Source of the DNA: Salvelinus alpinus
Taxonomy: Eukaryota > Chordata > Actinopteri > Salmoniformes > Salmonidae
Length of the DNA: 64,000 nt
Reading direction: 5' to 3'
Assembly (NCBI RefSeq): GCF_045679555.1
Contig: NC_092098.1
Location: forward strand, 20,304,038 to 20,368,037
The notes beneath the pieces are model-generated. The model saw only the letters and a list, made by a program, of their open reading frames with translations. It did no database searches and had not been told where the DNA came from. Shown in pieces: positions 22,001 to 31,837 of this stretch. A program made the position numbers and the translations under genes. The number at the start of each line of letters is the position of its first letter. Positions within the stretch are counted from its first letter, which is position 1.

Positions 22001-24061
22001 TTGAAGAAAGTTGTAATTGTGGAACTAGTATGATAGATAAGTAATAAAGCATCAAAAACCAGAATCTTACATCATAATTAATGATAAAGTATGAATTTAC
22101 AGTGTCATCGCTCTCTCAGTATACTGTAATTTCCAACCAAGAGGGTTTCTGTTGAGAACAACCTGTATGAAACCTCTTGGATTCAACCTACAAAATTAAA
22201 GATCTATACTCTCTGCCTTTACCAGTATATTTCTATGTGATCGTGGCATTGTGTATTTACCAGTATCTATTGGTAACTGTAGACAGCAGACATAAAACAG
22301 TACTTTTTTCTGTCAGTGATGTTTGTCAGGAAAGGGCTGACTCTGGTGTGCAGACAGACAAAGCTGTCTCTAGGCATTGTAATCTATGGATGTCCACTCC
22401 TCATGTTTTGTTGTTACAGGGTTGCTCCACGTCAAAAAGCACAAGAAAGAGGATTTCGACACCCACCATCTCAGATTGCTCTGAAATTGTTTCTGTTGTT
22501 GGAAACAGATAAGATTAGCATTCCTGCAACATAATTTTGTGGAAATAGAATTTGATCTCTGAGAAATTGAGCTAATTGATTGTATCCAAGTTGGCCATTT
22601 TAATTTATAGAATTCATATAATATTCAATAAATGTAGTACCTAACATCCGATTTGGCCCAAACCTTTTTCAAAACAATGAGTCAGACGTGAGGAATCTAA
22701 AGAAATTGTCAAAAGCCCCCCACGGACCCCCCACACTTCACGCCAATCCCACCCCAACAATGAATATATAGAATAAGTTCTCTATATTTGACTAGTAGTA
22801 TGGAGTTCCAGCTCAGAGTATTGTCTCTTCATCCTATTTAATGTATTCTCAGTGAATTTGGTGACATTTTTCCCCCTGTTCAGTTAAATTAGTCATTGAA
22901 GTTGTTAGGTTGATGTCCCATCCTACATCCTGATATTACCAGGTTCTGACCACTAGATGGTGCTGTTCCTGTTGTTAAGTGAAATGAATCTCCCCCCCAT
23001 TGTTAAAGGGATGGTTAACCCAAATGACAAAATTACATATTGGTTTTCTTAACTTGTAAGCAGTCTATGGACCAGGTATGACAGCAACCAATGCTTTGGT
23101 TTTGTTAACCTGGCCACTGTTTCAAATGCAAACATTTTAGCATTTGTGTCGTAAATCCAATGCAAGTCAATTTGTACCTATGTTAGCATTTTCACGCTTC
23201 ATATCCAAATCATCTATAAGTAACATAATTGAGTTACACATACGTTTTTTTAAACATTAGGATGCCTTGGACATGAAATGTGAAAATGCTAATATAGCTT
23301 TTTTTTGTTGCATTTTCACACTTCATGTCTAAATCATCCTAAAGTATCAAAACATGTATTGTGTAACTCAATGATGCCCTGGAGATGACAGAAACGGACC
23401 TCCTCTTCTGCCTTGAGACCATCCTACAATGACACCCTATCAAAAACTGGGTCATATGTACCTAGACTAATGGCTACTAATAATAGCAGTCAGATTCAGA
23501 AAGCAGGGCACTAGAGAGATATCCATGTTCTTATCAAATCATCAATCTATCCCCCAACTTTATCGCTATCATACTGATTGACGACCATCCTGGGAATTAA
23601 ATGAATCCAAATGGGGCAATCTGTTGCAGATAACTGTACATTATTAGGTTTGAGATGGTTAAACTAGGCCTAATTGGAATTACAAACGATTCTGAAGCAA
23701 TTCTATAGATGATGTTGAAATACAGAATGCAGTTGAATGCACAAATATCAGTAAGGCAAGGAATCGCGATCCTGCAGTCTGAATCACTAGATAAAATGAA
23801 AGTATACTAGGGCCTAGGCTACTACTCCTGCAGGATCGCAGTGACATCTTCATAAGATGCAACGATATTTTATCTAAATTGGAAGGAATAATAAATAGGC
23901 CTGACTGATCACCTTGATAAAACATGATATTGGTCGACTAGTAAAAGTAACAATTGGAGAAATCAAATCAGGAAACATCATACCTTTTTCCTTATCACCT
24001 TCTGACAGATGTTACAGATGTGAAATGGGTTGGAGGTGAAAGACTCCGCGCTGACGTTCAT
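10632..24061 (-). CDS. sesn3: Sestrin 3 (ten coding exons)
   Basis: Exons: 24061-23984, 17406-17341, 17061-16861, 13305-13123, 12899-12666, 12514-12367, 12260-12142, 12013-11823, 11601-11457 and 10718-10632. They total 1452 nt, 483 residues, in frame throughout. Human SESN3 is 492 residues. The start [20 protein letters not shown] resembles the Cys-containing SESN3 N terminus. Next come [24 protein letters not shown] and AAARHQC. The acidic linker has [18 protein letters not shown] and SLLVGSGD, SESN3-like rather than SESN1-like. The C-terminal half has [19 protein letters not shown] and ends [10 protein letters not shown]-like ([10 protein letters not shown]). Sestrins are cytosolic stress-induced proteins that bind GATOR2 and restrain mTORC1. 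Positions matching SESN2 Arg390, Trp444 and Glu451 (leucine pocket) are Arg (MLRRAL), Trp (SYWCQF) and Glu (HSEKV). The peroxidase-like motif reads [10 protein letters not shown], with Phe where SESN2 has Tyr127. Introns hold several transposons. Confidence 0.94.
12979..13032. repeat. (TG)n microsatellite
   Basis: A 27-unit TG run in a sesn3 intron between the exons at 12899-12666 and 13305-13123. A short (TA)n tract follows at about 13044-13056. Confidence 0.97.
14590..15044 (-). mobile_element. tRNA-derived SINE with perfect 11-bp target duplication
   Basis: This is the same family as 2938-3423, with its head at 15044 and tail at 14590. GTGTAATTATA occurs exactly at 14579-14589 and 15045-15055. 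It is inserted in a sesn3 intron in the gene's orientation. The B box reads GGTTCGAGCCC. The 140-codon plus-strand frame across it is antisense SINE, not a gene. Confidence 0.92.
15195..16603 (-). mobile_element. Tc1-like transposon, 1.4 kb, flanked by TA
   Basis: Terminal inverted repeats begin AACTCAGCAAAAAAAGAAA at 15195 and end TTTCTTTTTTTGCTGAGTT at 16603. TA dinucleotides sit outside both ends (15193-15194 and 16604-16605). A minus-strand transposase gene lies inside. It sits in a sesn3 intron. Confidence 0.93.
15474..16328 (-). pseudogene. Dead Tc1-like transposase
   Basis: The N-terminal frame (16328-15864) encodes paired helix-turn-helix domains ([20 protein letters not shown], then GRPPVT). 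It reaches the first catalytic region, which reads FTNELRF, with Asn where Tc1 transposases have Asp. It stops after GDGRIPVYR. The C-terminal part continues in another frame (15728-15474) with [14 protein letters not shown] and [12 protein letters not shown], the second Asp and the Glu/Asp region. The altered first catalytic residue and a frame break make it inactive. Confidence 0.88.
18360..19953 (+). pseudogene. Dead Sleeping-Beauty-type transposase
   Basis: The open N-terminal part (18360-18674) starts [20 protein letters not shown]. It includes the PAI/RED DNA-binding region ([16 protein letters not shown]) and GRRR, then a TGA stop after SISTLK. Downstream, out-of-frame pieces show [16 protein letters not shown]-like sequence (18900-18950) and [20 protein letters not shown] near 19050-19110. 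There the frame is cut by another repeat. The end resumes at about 19790 ([13 protein letters not shown]) and stops near 19951. The SPDLNPIE-type catalytic segment is missing. Confidence 0.9.
19113..19787 (-). mobile_element. Repeat nested in the Sleeping-Beauty-type element (family copy C)
   Basis: Transposase sequence breaks after AAAATGGCTTA and resumes at GAACTGAAAAAG. The intervening 0.67 kb begins near GTACGCTAGCGTCCCACC. Its first 150 bp resemble, in opposite orientation, the right part of the element at 47905-53290. Shared landmarks are CCAGTGAA, AGCGCxAAATTCAAA, a TACAAGTGT-like block and TTCTTGTTAATC. About 70 bp of transposase are absent, so the insertion came with, or was followed by, a deletion. 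Confidence 0.6.
20503..21002. mobile_element. 500-bp Tc1 deletion derivative flanked by TA
   Basis: Ends are TACACTGAGAGTACAAAAC and GTTTTGTACCCTCAGTGTA, each bordered by TA. The first helix-turn-helix of a transposase remains at 20698 ([20 protein letters not shown]), followed by a frameshift. The sequence then jumps to transposase C-terminal remains near 20870. The catalytic domain is deleted, so it can only be non-autonomous. Confidence 0.85.
21131..21169. repeat. (AGCAGC/AGCAGT)n simple repeat
   Basis: An imperfect trinucleotide tract in intron 1 of sesn3. No other signal is seen between the Tc1 derivative and about 22980 in this intron. Confidence 0.85.
22985..23440. repeat. Old dispersed repeat with internal duplications
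   Basis: The block starts AAAGGGATGGTTAACCCAAA, a form common in fish dispersed repeats. Two related segments follow (ATTTTCACGCTTCATATC at about 23190 and ATTTTCACACTTCATGTC at about 23312), each leading to GTGTAACTCA-like or GAGTTACAC-like sequence. An inverted ATGAAATGTGAAAATGCTAA lies between them at about 23273. No coding capacity was found. Confidence 0.45.
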
Positions 24062-24380
24062 ACTGGCTGCCACTTTAACAGTCCTAGACACCGTATTTTG
24101 AAAAGTTTTTACTGTAACATTACTTTTTCTGTACAGTTAAATTACAGTATATTCTTCACTTGTAGGTGCGGCGGCAGCGGCGGGTTGGAGATGGGCAGAC
24201 CGAAGAGCTGTTAAATTACGACGCCTTTCTCGAGAGTTCTATAGGCTCCGTCCTCCCCAGTCTCGCTCACCACACACAACGTCAGGCAGTTTTTGAGCGA
24301 ACTTCTAATTTTGCTCTGCCGAAGGTAGGCACGCCCAACAGCCAATTGCCGCAAGAGGGGTGTGTTTGCTGAACAACAAA
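24062..24380 (-). promoter_or_regulatory. sesn3: Inferred 5' UTR and GC-rich promoter of sesn3
   Basis: The sequence upstream of the sesn3 ATG contains a CpG-rich patch (GCGGCGGCAGCGGCGGG at about 24169) inside otherwise AT-rich DNA. The first exon ends at a consensus GTATGA donor at 23983. This placement fits a CpG-type promoter. No transcription start can be fixed from sequence alone. Confidence 0.5.
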
Positions 24381-24839
24381 AAGGTTCCACAAACGGCACT
24401 TTTTAATAGGCCCCAACATAACTAAAAAGTACCTTGAATCCGTAACAATAAAGCAAACAATTTCAGCAATAGAAAAACTATCATATGAGTTTTGTTTGTG
24501 TCACCCAGTATAGAATAGTCTTTAGGGTTAAATTGCAATAGCCTACATTTGCCATAGGTAATTTAAATTGGATAGAACATGATCTATATAATATACTCAG
24601 GTCTCCAAGGTTGGTTTTACTAATAGGCTTCAGAAAGTTTTCACACCCCTTGAGTTTTTCCACATTTTATTGTGTTACAGCCTAAATTTAAAATGGATTC
24701 AATTTAGATTAATAAAAAATGAAAAGCTGAAATGTCTTGAGTCAATAAGTATTTAACCCCTTTGTTGTGGCAAGCCTAAATATGCCAAGGAGAAAACATT
24801 TGCTTACCAGTCACATAATAAGTTGCATGGACTCATACC

Positions 24840-25400
24840 ATGACGAGATCCTGACGACATCACCTCATGTTTTACCATGATAATGCACGGCCCCATGTCA
24901 CAAGGATCAGTACACAATTCCTGGAAGCTGAAAATATCCCAGTTCTTCCACTTACATTTTAGTCATTTGGCAGATGTTCTTATCTAGAGCAACTTAAAGT
25001 AGTAAGTGGATACATTTTCGTATTAGTTTTTTTTATACTGGCCCCCGTGGGAATCGAATCCACAACACTGGCGTTGCAAGCGCCATGCTCTACCAACTGA
25101 GCCATACGGGACCTATGGCCTACATACTCACCAGACATGTCACTCATTGAGCATGTTTGGGATGCTCTGGTGTGACGTGTTCCAGTTCCTGCCAATATAG
25201 AGCAACTTCGCACAGCCATTGAAGAAAAGTGGGACAACATTCCACAGTCCACAATCAACAGCCTGATCAACTCCATGCAAAGGAGATGTGTCGCACTGCA
25301 TGAGGCAAATGGTGGACACACCAGATACTGACTAGATTTCTGATCAACACCCCTACCTTTTTTTAAGGTATCTGTAAACAACAGATACATATCTGTATTC
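24840..25400 (+). pseudogene. C-terminal fragment of a second Tc1-like transposase
   Basis: The plus strand encodes, in broken frames, HDNARPHVTRISTQFLEAEN (24883 onward), then after a SINE AYSPDMSLIEHVWDAL, and finally IEQLRTAIEEKWDNIPQSTI and RRCVALHEANGGHTRY. These are the second catalytic Asp, the SPD..PIE region and the C terminus of Tc1 transposases. The 5' half is absent. Confidence 0.85.
24952..25113 (-). mobile_element. Short tRNA-headed SINE with L2-type tail
   Basis: On the minus strand a tRNA-like head (GGCTCAGTTGGTAGAGCATG; B box GGATTCGATTCCC) is followed by a short linker. The tail is GATAAGAACATCTGCC then AAATGACTAAAATG. A closely similar copy lies at 55877-56034. The tail resembles the 3' end of the L2 LINE at 52799-52857. 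It splits a Tc1 transposase fragment. Confidence 0.85.
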
Positions 25401-25649
25401 CCAGTCATGTGAAATCCTGAGATTTTTTGTTACTGGCCTACACACACACAATACCCCATGAAGTGGAATTATGTTTAAATATGTTAAAAAAATAAAATAA
25501 AAAACTCTAATTAATAAAAAATGAAAAGCTGAAATGTTTTGAGTCAATAAGTATTCAACCCCTATGTTATGGCAAGCCTTAATAAATTCAGGAATAACAT
25601 TTTGCTTAATAAGGATCGTACCCTTTTTCAATTTTCGCCTAAAATGACA

Positions 25650-26275
25650 TACAAATACAGGCAGTTAGATTTGGGTATTTGTATTTATTATGGATCCCCT
25701 CTTGTGGCATGTCTTGTGGGGTATGCATGGGTGTACCAGAGGTTTAGCCAGACAGCTCGGTGCATTCAACATGTCAATACCTCTCATAAATACAAGTAGT
25801 GATGAAGTCAATCTCTCCTCCACTTTCAGCCAGGAGAGATTGACGTGCATATTATTAATATTAGCTCTCTGTGTACATCCAAGGGCCAGCCGTGCTGCCC
25901 TGTTCTGAGCCAATTGCAATTTTCCTAAGTTCTTTTTTGTGGCACCTGACCACACGACTGAACAGTAGTCAAGGTGTGACAAAACTAGGGCCTGTAGGAC
26001 CTGTCTTGTTGATAGTGTTGTTAAGAAGGCATAGCATAGCTTTATTATAGACAGACTTCTCCCCATCTTAGCTACTACTGCATCAATATGTTTTGACCAT
26101 GACAGTTTACAATCTAGTGTTACTCCAAGCAGTTTAGTCATCTCAACTTGCTCAATTTCCACATTATTTATTTCAAGATTTAGTTGAGGTTTAGGATTTA
26201 GTGAGTGTTTTGTTCCAAATAGAATGCTTTAAGTTTTAGAAATATTTAGGGCTAACTTATTCCTTGCCACCCACT
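25650..26275 (-). pseudogene. LINE fragment, C-terminal to the reverse transcriptase
   Basis: The frame 26162-25665 encodes MTKLLGVTLDCKLSWSKHID, LVLSHLDYCSVVWSGA and LQLAQNRAARLALGC. These are conserved C-terminal blocks of CR1/L2/Rex-type LINE proteins after the YxDD core. Upstream and downstream parts are lost. It is inserted against the polarity of relic A. Confidence 0.8.
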
Positions 26276-26279
26276 CTGA

Positions 26280-27215
26280 AACTAACTGTAGCTCAGGACC
26301 TGAAGCAAGGATATGCATATTCTTGGCACCATTTGAAAGGAAATACTTTGAAGTTTGTGGAAATGTGAAATGAATGTAGGCGAATATAACACATTAGATC
26401 TGGTAAAAGATAATATAAACAAAAAACCATGCGTTTTCTATTCTTTTTTTTGTTCCACGATCTTTGAAATGCAAGAGAAAGGCCATACCTTCAGATAGGA
26501 GTCTAGGTGTAATTTAAATGTTGGCCACCAGATAACAGTGTGTGTGCAAAGTTTCAGACTGATCCAGTGAAGAATTACATTATTGCACAATATTATGTAT
26601 CTGCCAGGAGTTTGTCCAAATGTTCCGAACTGGTCAATTGATACATTTTTAAGTACATAACTACAGAGAACATACAAAAATGCTATGGTAAGATTTATTT
26701 TTAGTTTACACACTCCCAGGAATGTCATACATGATGGATCATTAGCTTATACACTAACTTTCACACATCTAGATGGCCGGGAGGGGTGGGTGTGGAGCAA
26801 GAGACAGCAGTGGGGTCAAACTGTAGACACCAGTTCCTACATTTAAACATAAACATTTATTTGATCAAACAAAATTATGCTACATTTTATCTCTGGGACC
26901 CTCGGGATGACAAATCAGAGCAAGATTACTGAATGTAAGTACATTATTTACCTTCAGAGGTGAATGTATCAAACCAGTTTCCGTGATAAAAGCTTGTTGT
27001 TGTGCACTCTCCTCAAACAATAGCATGGTATTTTTTCACTGTAATAGCTACTGTTAATTGGACACTGCAAGAATTTAAGCTTTCTGCCCATATAAGACTT
27101 GTCTATGTCCCGGAAAGTTGGCTGTTGTATACAACGTCATTCTAGTCATATTAGCGCACGTTAGCAACAACCGTCCCGGTTTAGGGACACCAACCCTGTA
27201 GAGGTTTTTAACAAG
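26280..27215 (+). mobile_element. Non-coding dispersed repeat, family copy A
   Basis: Its beginning (GTAGCTCAGGACCTGA, GCACCATTTGAAAGGAAA, GAATATAACACATTAGAT) matches 47910-48030. Its end (GGGATGACAAATCAGAG, GTAATAGCTACTGTTAATTG, AAGAATTTAAGCTTTCTG) matches 52945-53145. It has no coding frame. The element type is not identified. Confidence 0.65.
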
Positions 27216-28216
27216 TCACATAATACGTTGCATGAACTCACTCTGTGTGCAATAATAGTGTTTGACATGATTTTTGAATGACTACCTCATCTCTGTATCC
27301 CACACATACAATTATCTGTAAGGTCCCTCAGTCGAGCAGTGAATTTAAAACAGCGATTCAACCACACAAAACCTGGAAGGTTTTCCAATGCCTCGCAAAG
27401 AAGGACACCTATTGGTAGATGGGTAAAAATAATCTCTTTTAGCATGGTAAAGTTAATAATTACACTTTGGATGGTGTATCAATACACTTAGTCACTACAA
27501 AGATAGAGGCATCCTTCCTTATTCCGTTGCCAGAGAGGAAGGAAAGCGCTCAGGAATTACACCATGAGGCCAATGGTGACTTTAAAACAGTTACAGAGTT
27601 TAATGGCTGTGATGGGCAGAAACTGAGGATGGATCAACAACATTGTAGTTACTCCACAATACTAACCTAATTGACAGAATGAAAAGAAGAAGCATGTACA
27701 GAATAAAAATATTCCAAAACATGCATCTTGTTTGCAACAAGGCACCGAAGTAATACTGCCAAAAAATTGGCAAAGCAATTCAGTTTTTGTCCTGAATACA
27801 AAATGTTATGTTTGGGACAAATCCAATACAACACATTACTGAGTACCACTCTCCATATTTTCAAGCATAGTGGTGGCTGCATCATGTTATGGGTATGCCA
27901 AAGCCAAATCTACACTGGAGTTTCTTACCAAGTGAATGTTCCTGAGTAGCCAGTTTTGACTTAAATCTGCTTCAAAATCTATGGCAAGACCTGAAAATGA
28001 TTGTCTAGTGATGATCAACAATCAATTTGAGATTGAAGAATTTTGAAAAGAATAATGGGCAAATGTTGCACAATCCAGGTGTGGAAAGCGCTTAAAGACT
28101 TACCCAGAAAGACTCACAGCTGTAATCGCTGCTAAAGGTGATTCTAACATGTATTGACTCAGAGGGTTGAATACTTATCTAATCAAGATTATATACGTTT
28201 TTTTTTTTTGTATATA

Positions 28217-29794
28217 CACTGCTCAAAAAAATAAAGGGAACACTTAAACAACACAATGTAACTCCAAGTCAATCACACTTCTGTGAAATCAAACTGTCCA
28301 CTTAGGAAGCAACACTGATTGACAATAAATTTCACATGCTGTTGTGCAAATGGAATAGACAAAAGGTGGAAATTATAGGCAATTAGCAAGACACCCCCAA
28401 TAAAGGAGTGATTCTGCAGGTGGTGACCACAGACCACTTCTCAGTTCCTATGCTTCCTGGCTGATGTTTTGGTCACTTTTGAATGCTGGCGGTGCTCTCA
28501 CTCTAGTGGTAGCATGAGACGGAGTCTACAACCCACACAAGTGGCTCAGGTAGTGCAGCTCATCCAGGATGGCACATCAATGCGAGCTGTGGCAAGAAGG
28601 TTTGCTGTGTCTGTCAGCGTAGTGTCCAGAGCATGGAGGCGCTACCAGGAGACAGGCCAGTACATCAGGAGACGTGGAGGAGGCCGTTGGAGGGCAACAA
28701 CCCAGCAGCAGGACCGCTACCTCCGCCTTTGTGCAAGGAGGAGCACTGCCAGAGCCCTGCAAAATGACCTCCAGCAGGCCACAAATGTGCATGTGTCAGC
28801 ATATGGTCTCACAAGGGCTCTGAGGATCTCATCTCGGTACCTAATGGCAGTCAGGCTACCTCTGGCGAGCACATGGAGGGCTGTGCGGCCCCACAAAGAA
28901 ATGCCACCCCACACCATGACTGACCCACCGCCAAACCGGTCATGCTGGAGGATGTTGCAGGCAGCAGAACGTTCTCCACGGCGTCTCCAGACTTTGTCAC
29001 GTCTGTCACATGTGCTCATGTGCTCAGTGTGAACCTGCTTTCATCTGTGAAGAGCACAGGGCGCAGTGGCGAATTTGCCAATCTTGGTGTTCTCTGGCAA
29101 ATGCCAAACGTCCTGCACGGTGTTGGGCTGTAAGCACAACCCCCACCTGTGGACGTCGGGCCCTCATACCACCCTCATGGAGTCTGTTTCTGACCGTTTG
29201 AGCAGACACATGCACATTTGTGGCCTGCTGAAGGTCATTTTGCAGGGCTCTGGCAGTGCCCCTCCTAATCCTCCTTGCACAAAGGCGGAGGTAGCGGTCC
29301 TGCTGCTGGGTTGTTGCCCTCCTACGGCCTCCTCCACGTCTCCTGATGTACTGGCCTGTCTCCTGGTAGCGCCTCCATGCTCTGGACACTACGCTGACAG
29401 ACACAGCAAACCTTCTTGCCACAGCTCGCATTGATGTGCCATCCTGGATGAGCTGCACTACCTGAGCCACTTGTGTGGGTTGTAGACTCCGTCTCATGCT
29501 ACCACTAGAGTGAGAGCACCGCCAGCATTCAAAAGTGACCAAAACATCAGCCAGGAAGCATAGGAACTGAGAAGTGGTCTGTGGTCACCACCTGCAGAAT
29601 CACTCCTTTATTGGGGGTGTCTTGCTAATTGCCTATAATTTCCACCTTTTGTCTATTCCATTTGCACAACAGCATGTGAAATTTATTGTCAATCAGTGTT
29701 GCTTCCTAAGTGGACAGTTTGATTTCACAGAAGTGTGATTGACTTGGAGTTACATTGTGTTGTTTAAGTGTTCCCTTTATTTTTTTGAGCAGTG
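28217..29794 (-). mobile_element. Palindromic Tc1-like element with 580-bp inverted arms
   Basis: Both ends read CACTGCTCAAAAAAATAAAG inward and are bordered by TA (28215-28216 and 29795-29796). The arms 28217-28797 and 29205-29794 are near-identical inverted copies, each holding the same transposase start. The visible differences are a 9-bp gap near 28740 and a few substitutions. The 407-bp centre (28798-29204) reads on the minus strand as the middle of a transposase. The normal 3' half is gone and an inverted 5' half replaces it. Confidence 0.92.
28801..29542 (-). pseudogene. Truncated Tc1-like transposase in the palindromic element
   Basis: From 29542 the frame encodes [20 protein letters not shown] and the second DNA-binding region ([20 protein letters not shown]). 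A duplicated GAGCACAT at about 29011-29026 then shifts the frame. The next frame carries [12 protein letters not shown] and [13 protein letters not shown] and ends at 28801, where inverted arm sequence begins. The second catalytic Asp and the terminal Glu/Asp are absent. The opposite arm (28469-28800) repeats the N terminus. Confidence 0.88.
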
Positions 29795-29932
29795 TATATA
29801 TATCTTTTTTTTTTTTTTTTTTTACAAATGTTAGAATTTTTCTTCTTCTTTAAATCCATTTGAATCCCACTTTGTAACACAACTAAATGTGGAAAAAGTA
29901 AAGGAGTGTAAATACTTTCTGAAGGCACTGTA

Positions 29933-30500
29933 ACTGTGCTAGAAACTTTTATGTAGTTGTTTGTGTGAATGTTTGTACACAAAAATGATGAAAGATGAAG
30001 GCTAAGTAATTTTCAGAGCAAAGCAACACAGGCCGTCAGCCCAATAGATCTTCATGGTTACAACCATTCTTTTCATCTTTATACTGAAAAACTATGAACA
30101 AAGACATAAAGGAAGGATTTTGCTTTTGTTTTCGGTGTATGGGGCCATGGTAGTGCTGGTAGGCCTGGAGTGAGACACCTATTTTCTCCAGGTATGCTGT
30201 AAATTCTCTTTCATTTGAAACGCATTTATAGTTCAGAGGAAGCAGGAAACATGAACTGCATACAAACACAACATTGAGTCAGCAAACTGAAAGAGAGCAG
30301 TGGTGGTAACAGAACCACTCAGCAATAAATCCTGACCAAACCGGCACCCACAGACATGCAAAGACGTCACCTCATCTCTCTTTTTCCTTTCAAATGCCTC
30401 TCACCCAGCAACAACAACATCGTATCAGCTGAGACGCATCCTGTGACCAATTAAAGTGCTGGATAGCTGGCTGCATGCGCAGGGTTAGTAGTGGGCGCAT
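29933..30500. other. No recognisable feature
   Basis: Unique-looking AT-rich sequence between the end of relic A and the next repeat. Short frames here show no domain or composition that supports a gene. Confidence 0.55.
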
Positions 30501-30850
30501 TTGAGTGGTAAGGCGAAAGCAACCGACAGTAGACAAAAGATGAGTGAAGTCGGGGGAGGTGCATCTGCGACAGCCAAAAGTCAGACACTAATGTGGTTTT
30601 CCAACAGCAAAGCTCAGATTACTATGGCAGTGTTGCCATTATTTATAAAAGTTGTTCTTTATAATGTCAAAATAAACATGTCTCCAACCCCCACATCACA
30701 CACTCACAAACTGAAATCGTATGTGTGTACATTGTACAATCAATCAGTGAGAGAGAGCATCAAATATCACATTCATTTGAACTATACACTGTATACATCG
30801 TGGCAAAGTTGGTTCACGGTTTCAGTCATGTCTTTGGTCACATTTGCGTG
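30501..30850 (+). repeat. Diverged repeat with an inverted partner at 54801-55107
   Basis: The landmarks GAGTGGTAAGG, GGGGGAGGTGCATCTGCGAC, TTCCAACAGCAAAG, AATAAACATG, CAAACTGAAATC, CAATCAATCAGTGAG and GCAAAGTTGGTTC recur in the same order on the opposite strand at 55107-54801. I do not recognise the family. Both copies hold open frames of about 100 codons, which I do not take as proof of coding. Confidence 0.6.
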
Positions 30851-31837
30851 GGTCAAACAAAACACCCTAATGATTGGATTGCCATAGAGCCTCCCATAAT
30901 GCAGGCGATGAAGTTGGTAAAGAGCAACTGCAGAATTTTGCAGTCGACTGCAGTCGAAACTTCATGACCTTTGATCACATGATTTATGTAAAGTTCATGC
31001 AGTCGATTTGTAGGCTCAAGTCGGACAATTTTTAACCCCATAATGCAACACACTTTGAACGGCGGGGAACAACGATCTTCACCATCTTGACAAAAATGAT
31101 CAGCTCGAAAATGCTCAGTGTTGTTTCCCTAGTTATGGCTGAAACACTGTCCTCTCACGTCCCCTTCACTCACCACAGAAGTCTTTTCTGTTCAAGAGTC
31201 ACGCAAGTAATGCCTTTCTAGTGTGATTTGACAAAATAGGTTTTGCACATTCAATACAAGACATTTATAGACACAGGCTGGAGTTATAATATTCCAAGAA
31301 AATAAACAATGTGTTCTTTGTGTTAAGTTTCTCTCTACATTGGACATTGGTGCCAGTACATTTGTAAAATAGAGTATTGACATACTGTACATGATAAACT
31401 AATTGTGAATAGTAATTTGACTCTTTTAATTTCTCTATGCTATCTCTTACCACTGCCCTCTCTAGTTTACTGCCTCTTGCAGTTATGTAAATTATCATTT
31501 AAAAGGGATATGAGTTCACAGGCGTGATAATGAAAGAAAAGGCAGCTTACACTGAGGCTGAGCAAAGATGTGAGTCTTCATTTATGTTGAAATGTCATCT
31601 TCAGTGTTGGGGAAGCTACTCTGAAAATATAGTTTACCAAGCTACCTATTACTTCACACAGGAAGAAGTTATGCTACACTAAAGCTACCCTAAATATAGT
31701 TTACTTAACTGAAGCTACTTAGCTAACTAAAAGTACTAAACTACATCCAAACTACCTTGTGAAAAATAATCTAAATCTGAAATGTCATAGGATACACATT
31801 TCAAGAACAGATCACAGAAGTCAGATGTTAACAGAAT
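30851..31837. other. No gene; partial hAT-like terminus
   Basis: Mostly featureless. At about 31600-31760, TTGGGGAAGCTACTCTGAAA and following TAGTTTAC/AGCTAC repeats resemble one end of a fish hAT-type MITE. I did not find the other end. Confidence 0.4.

Larger units (their letters stand above)
24627..29932 (+). mobile_element. Old Tc1-like relic (A), heavily interrupted
   Basis: The left end carries TTCAGAAAGTTTTCACACCC and the right end TGTAAATACTTTCTGAAGGC, an inverted pair. A related element at 57290-60367 has the same ends and body. Body segments survive at about 24634-24830, 25440-25640, 27220-28205 and 29800-29932. Between them are a Tc1 fragment with a SINE, a LINE fragment, a repeat and a palindromic Tc1. 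A segment containing AAAAATGAAAAGCTGAAATG occurs twice (24715 and 25515), so a duplication is also present. No transposase frame survives. Confidence 0.75.

Noticed and set aside
24166-24372. Frames over the GC-rich patch near the sesn3 start
   Set aside because: They lie upstream of the identified sesn3 ATG and lack sestrin similarity; the patch is better explained as promoter or 5' UTR.
30501-30887. 128-codon frame as a host gene
   Set aside because: There is no known domain or splice context and a diverged inverted copy exists at 54801-55107. It is reported as a repeat only.
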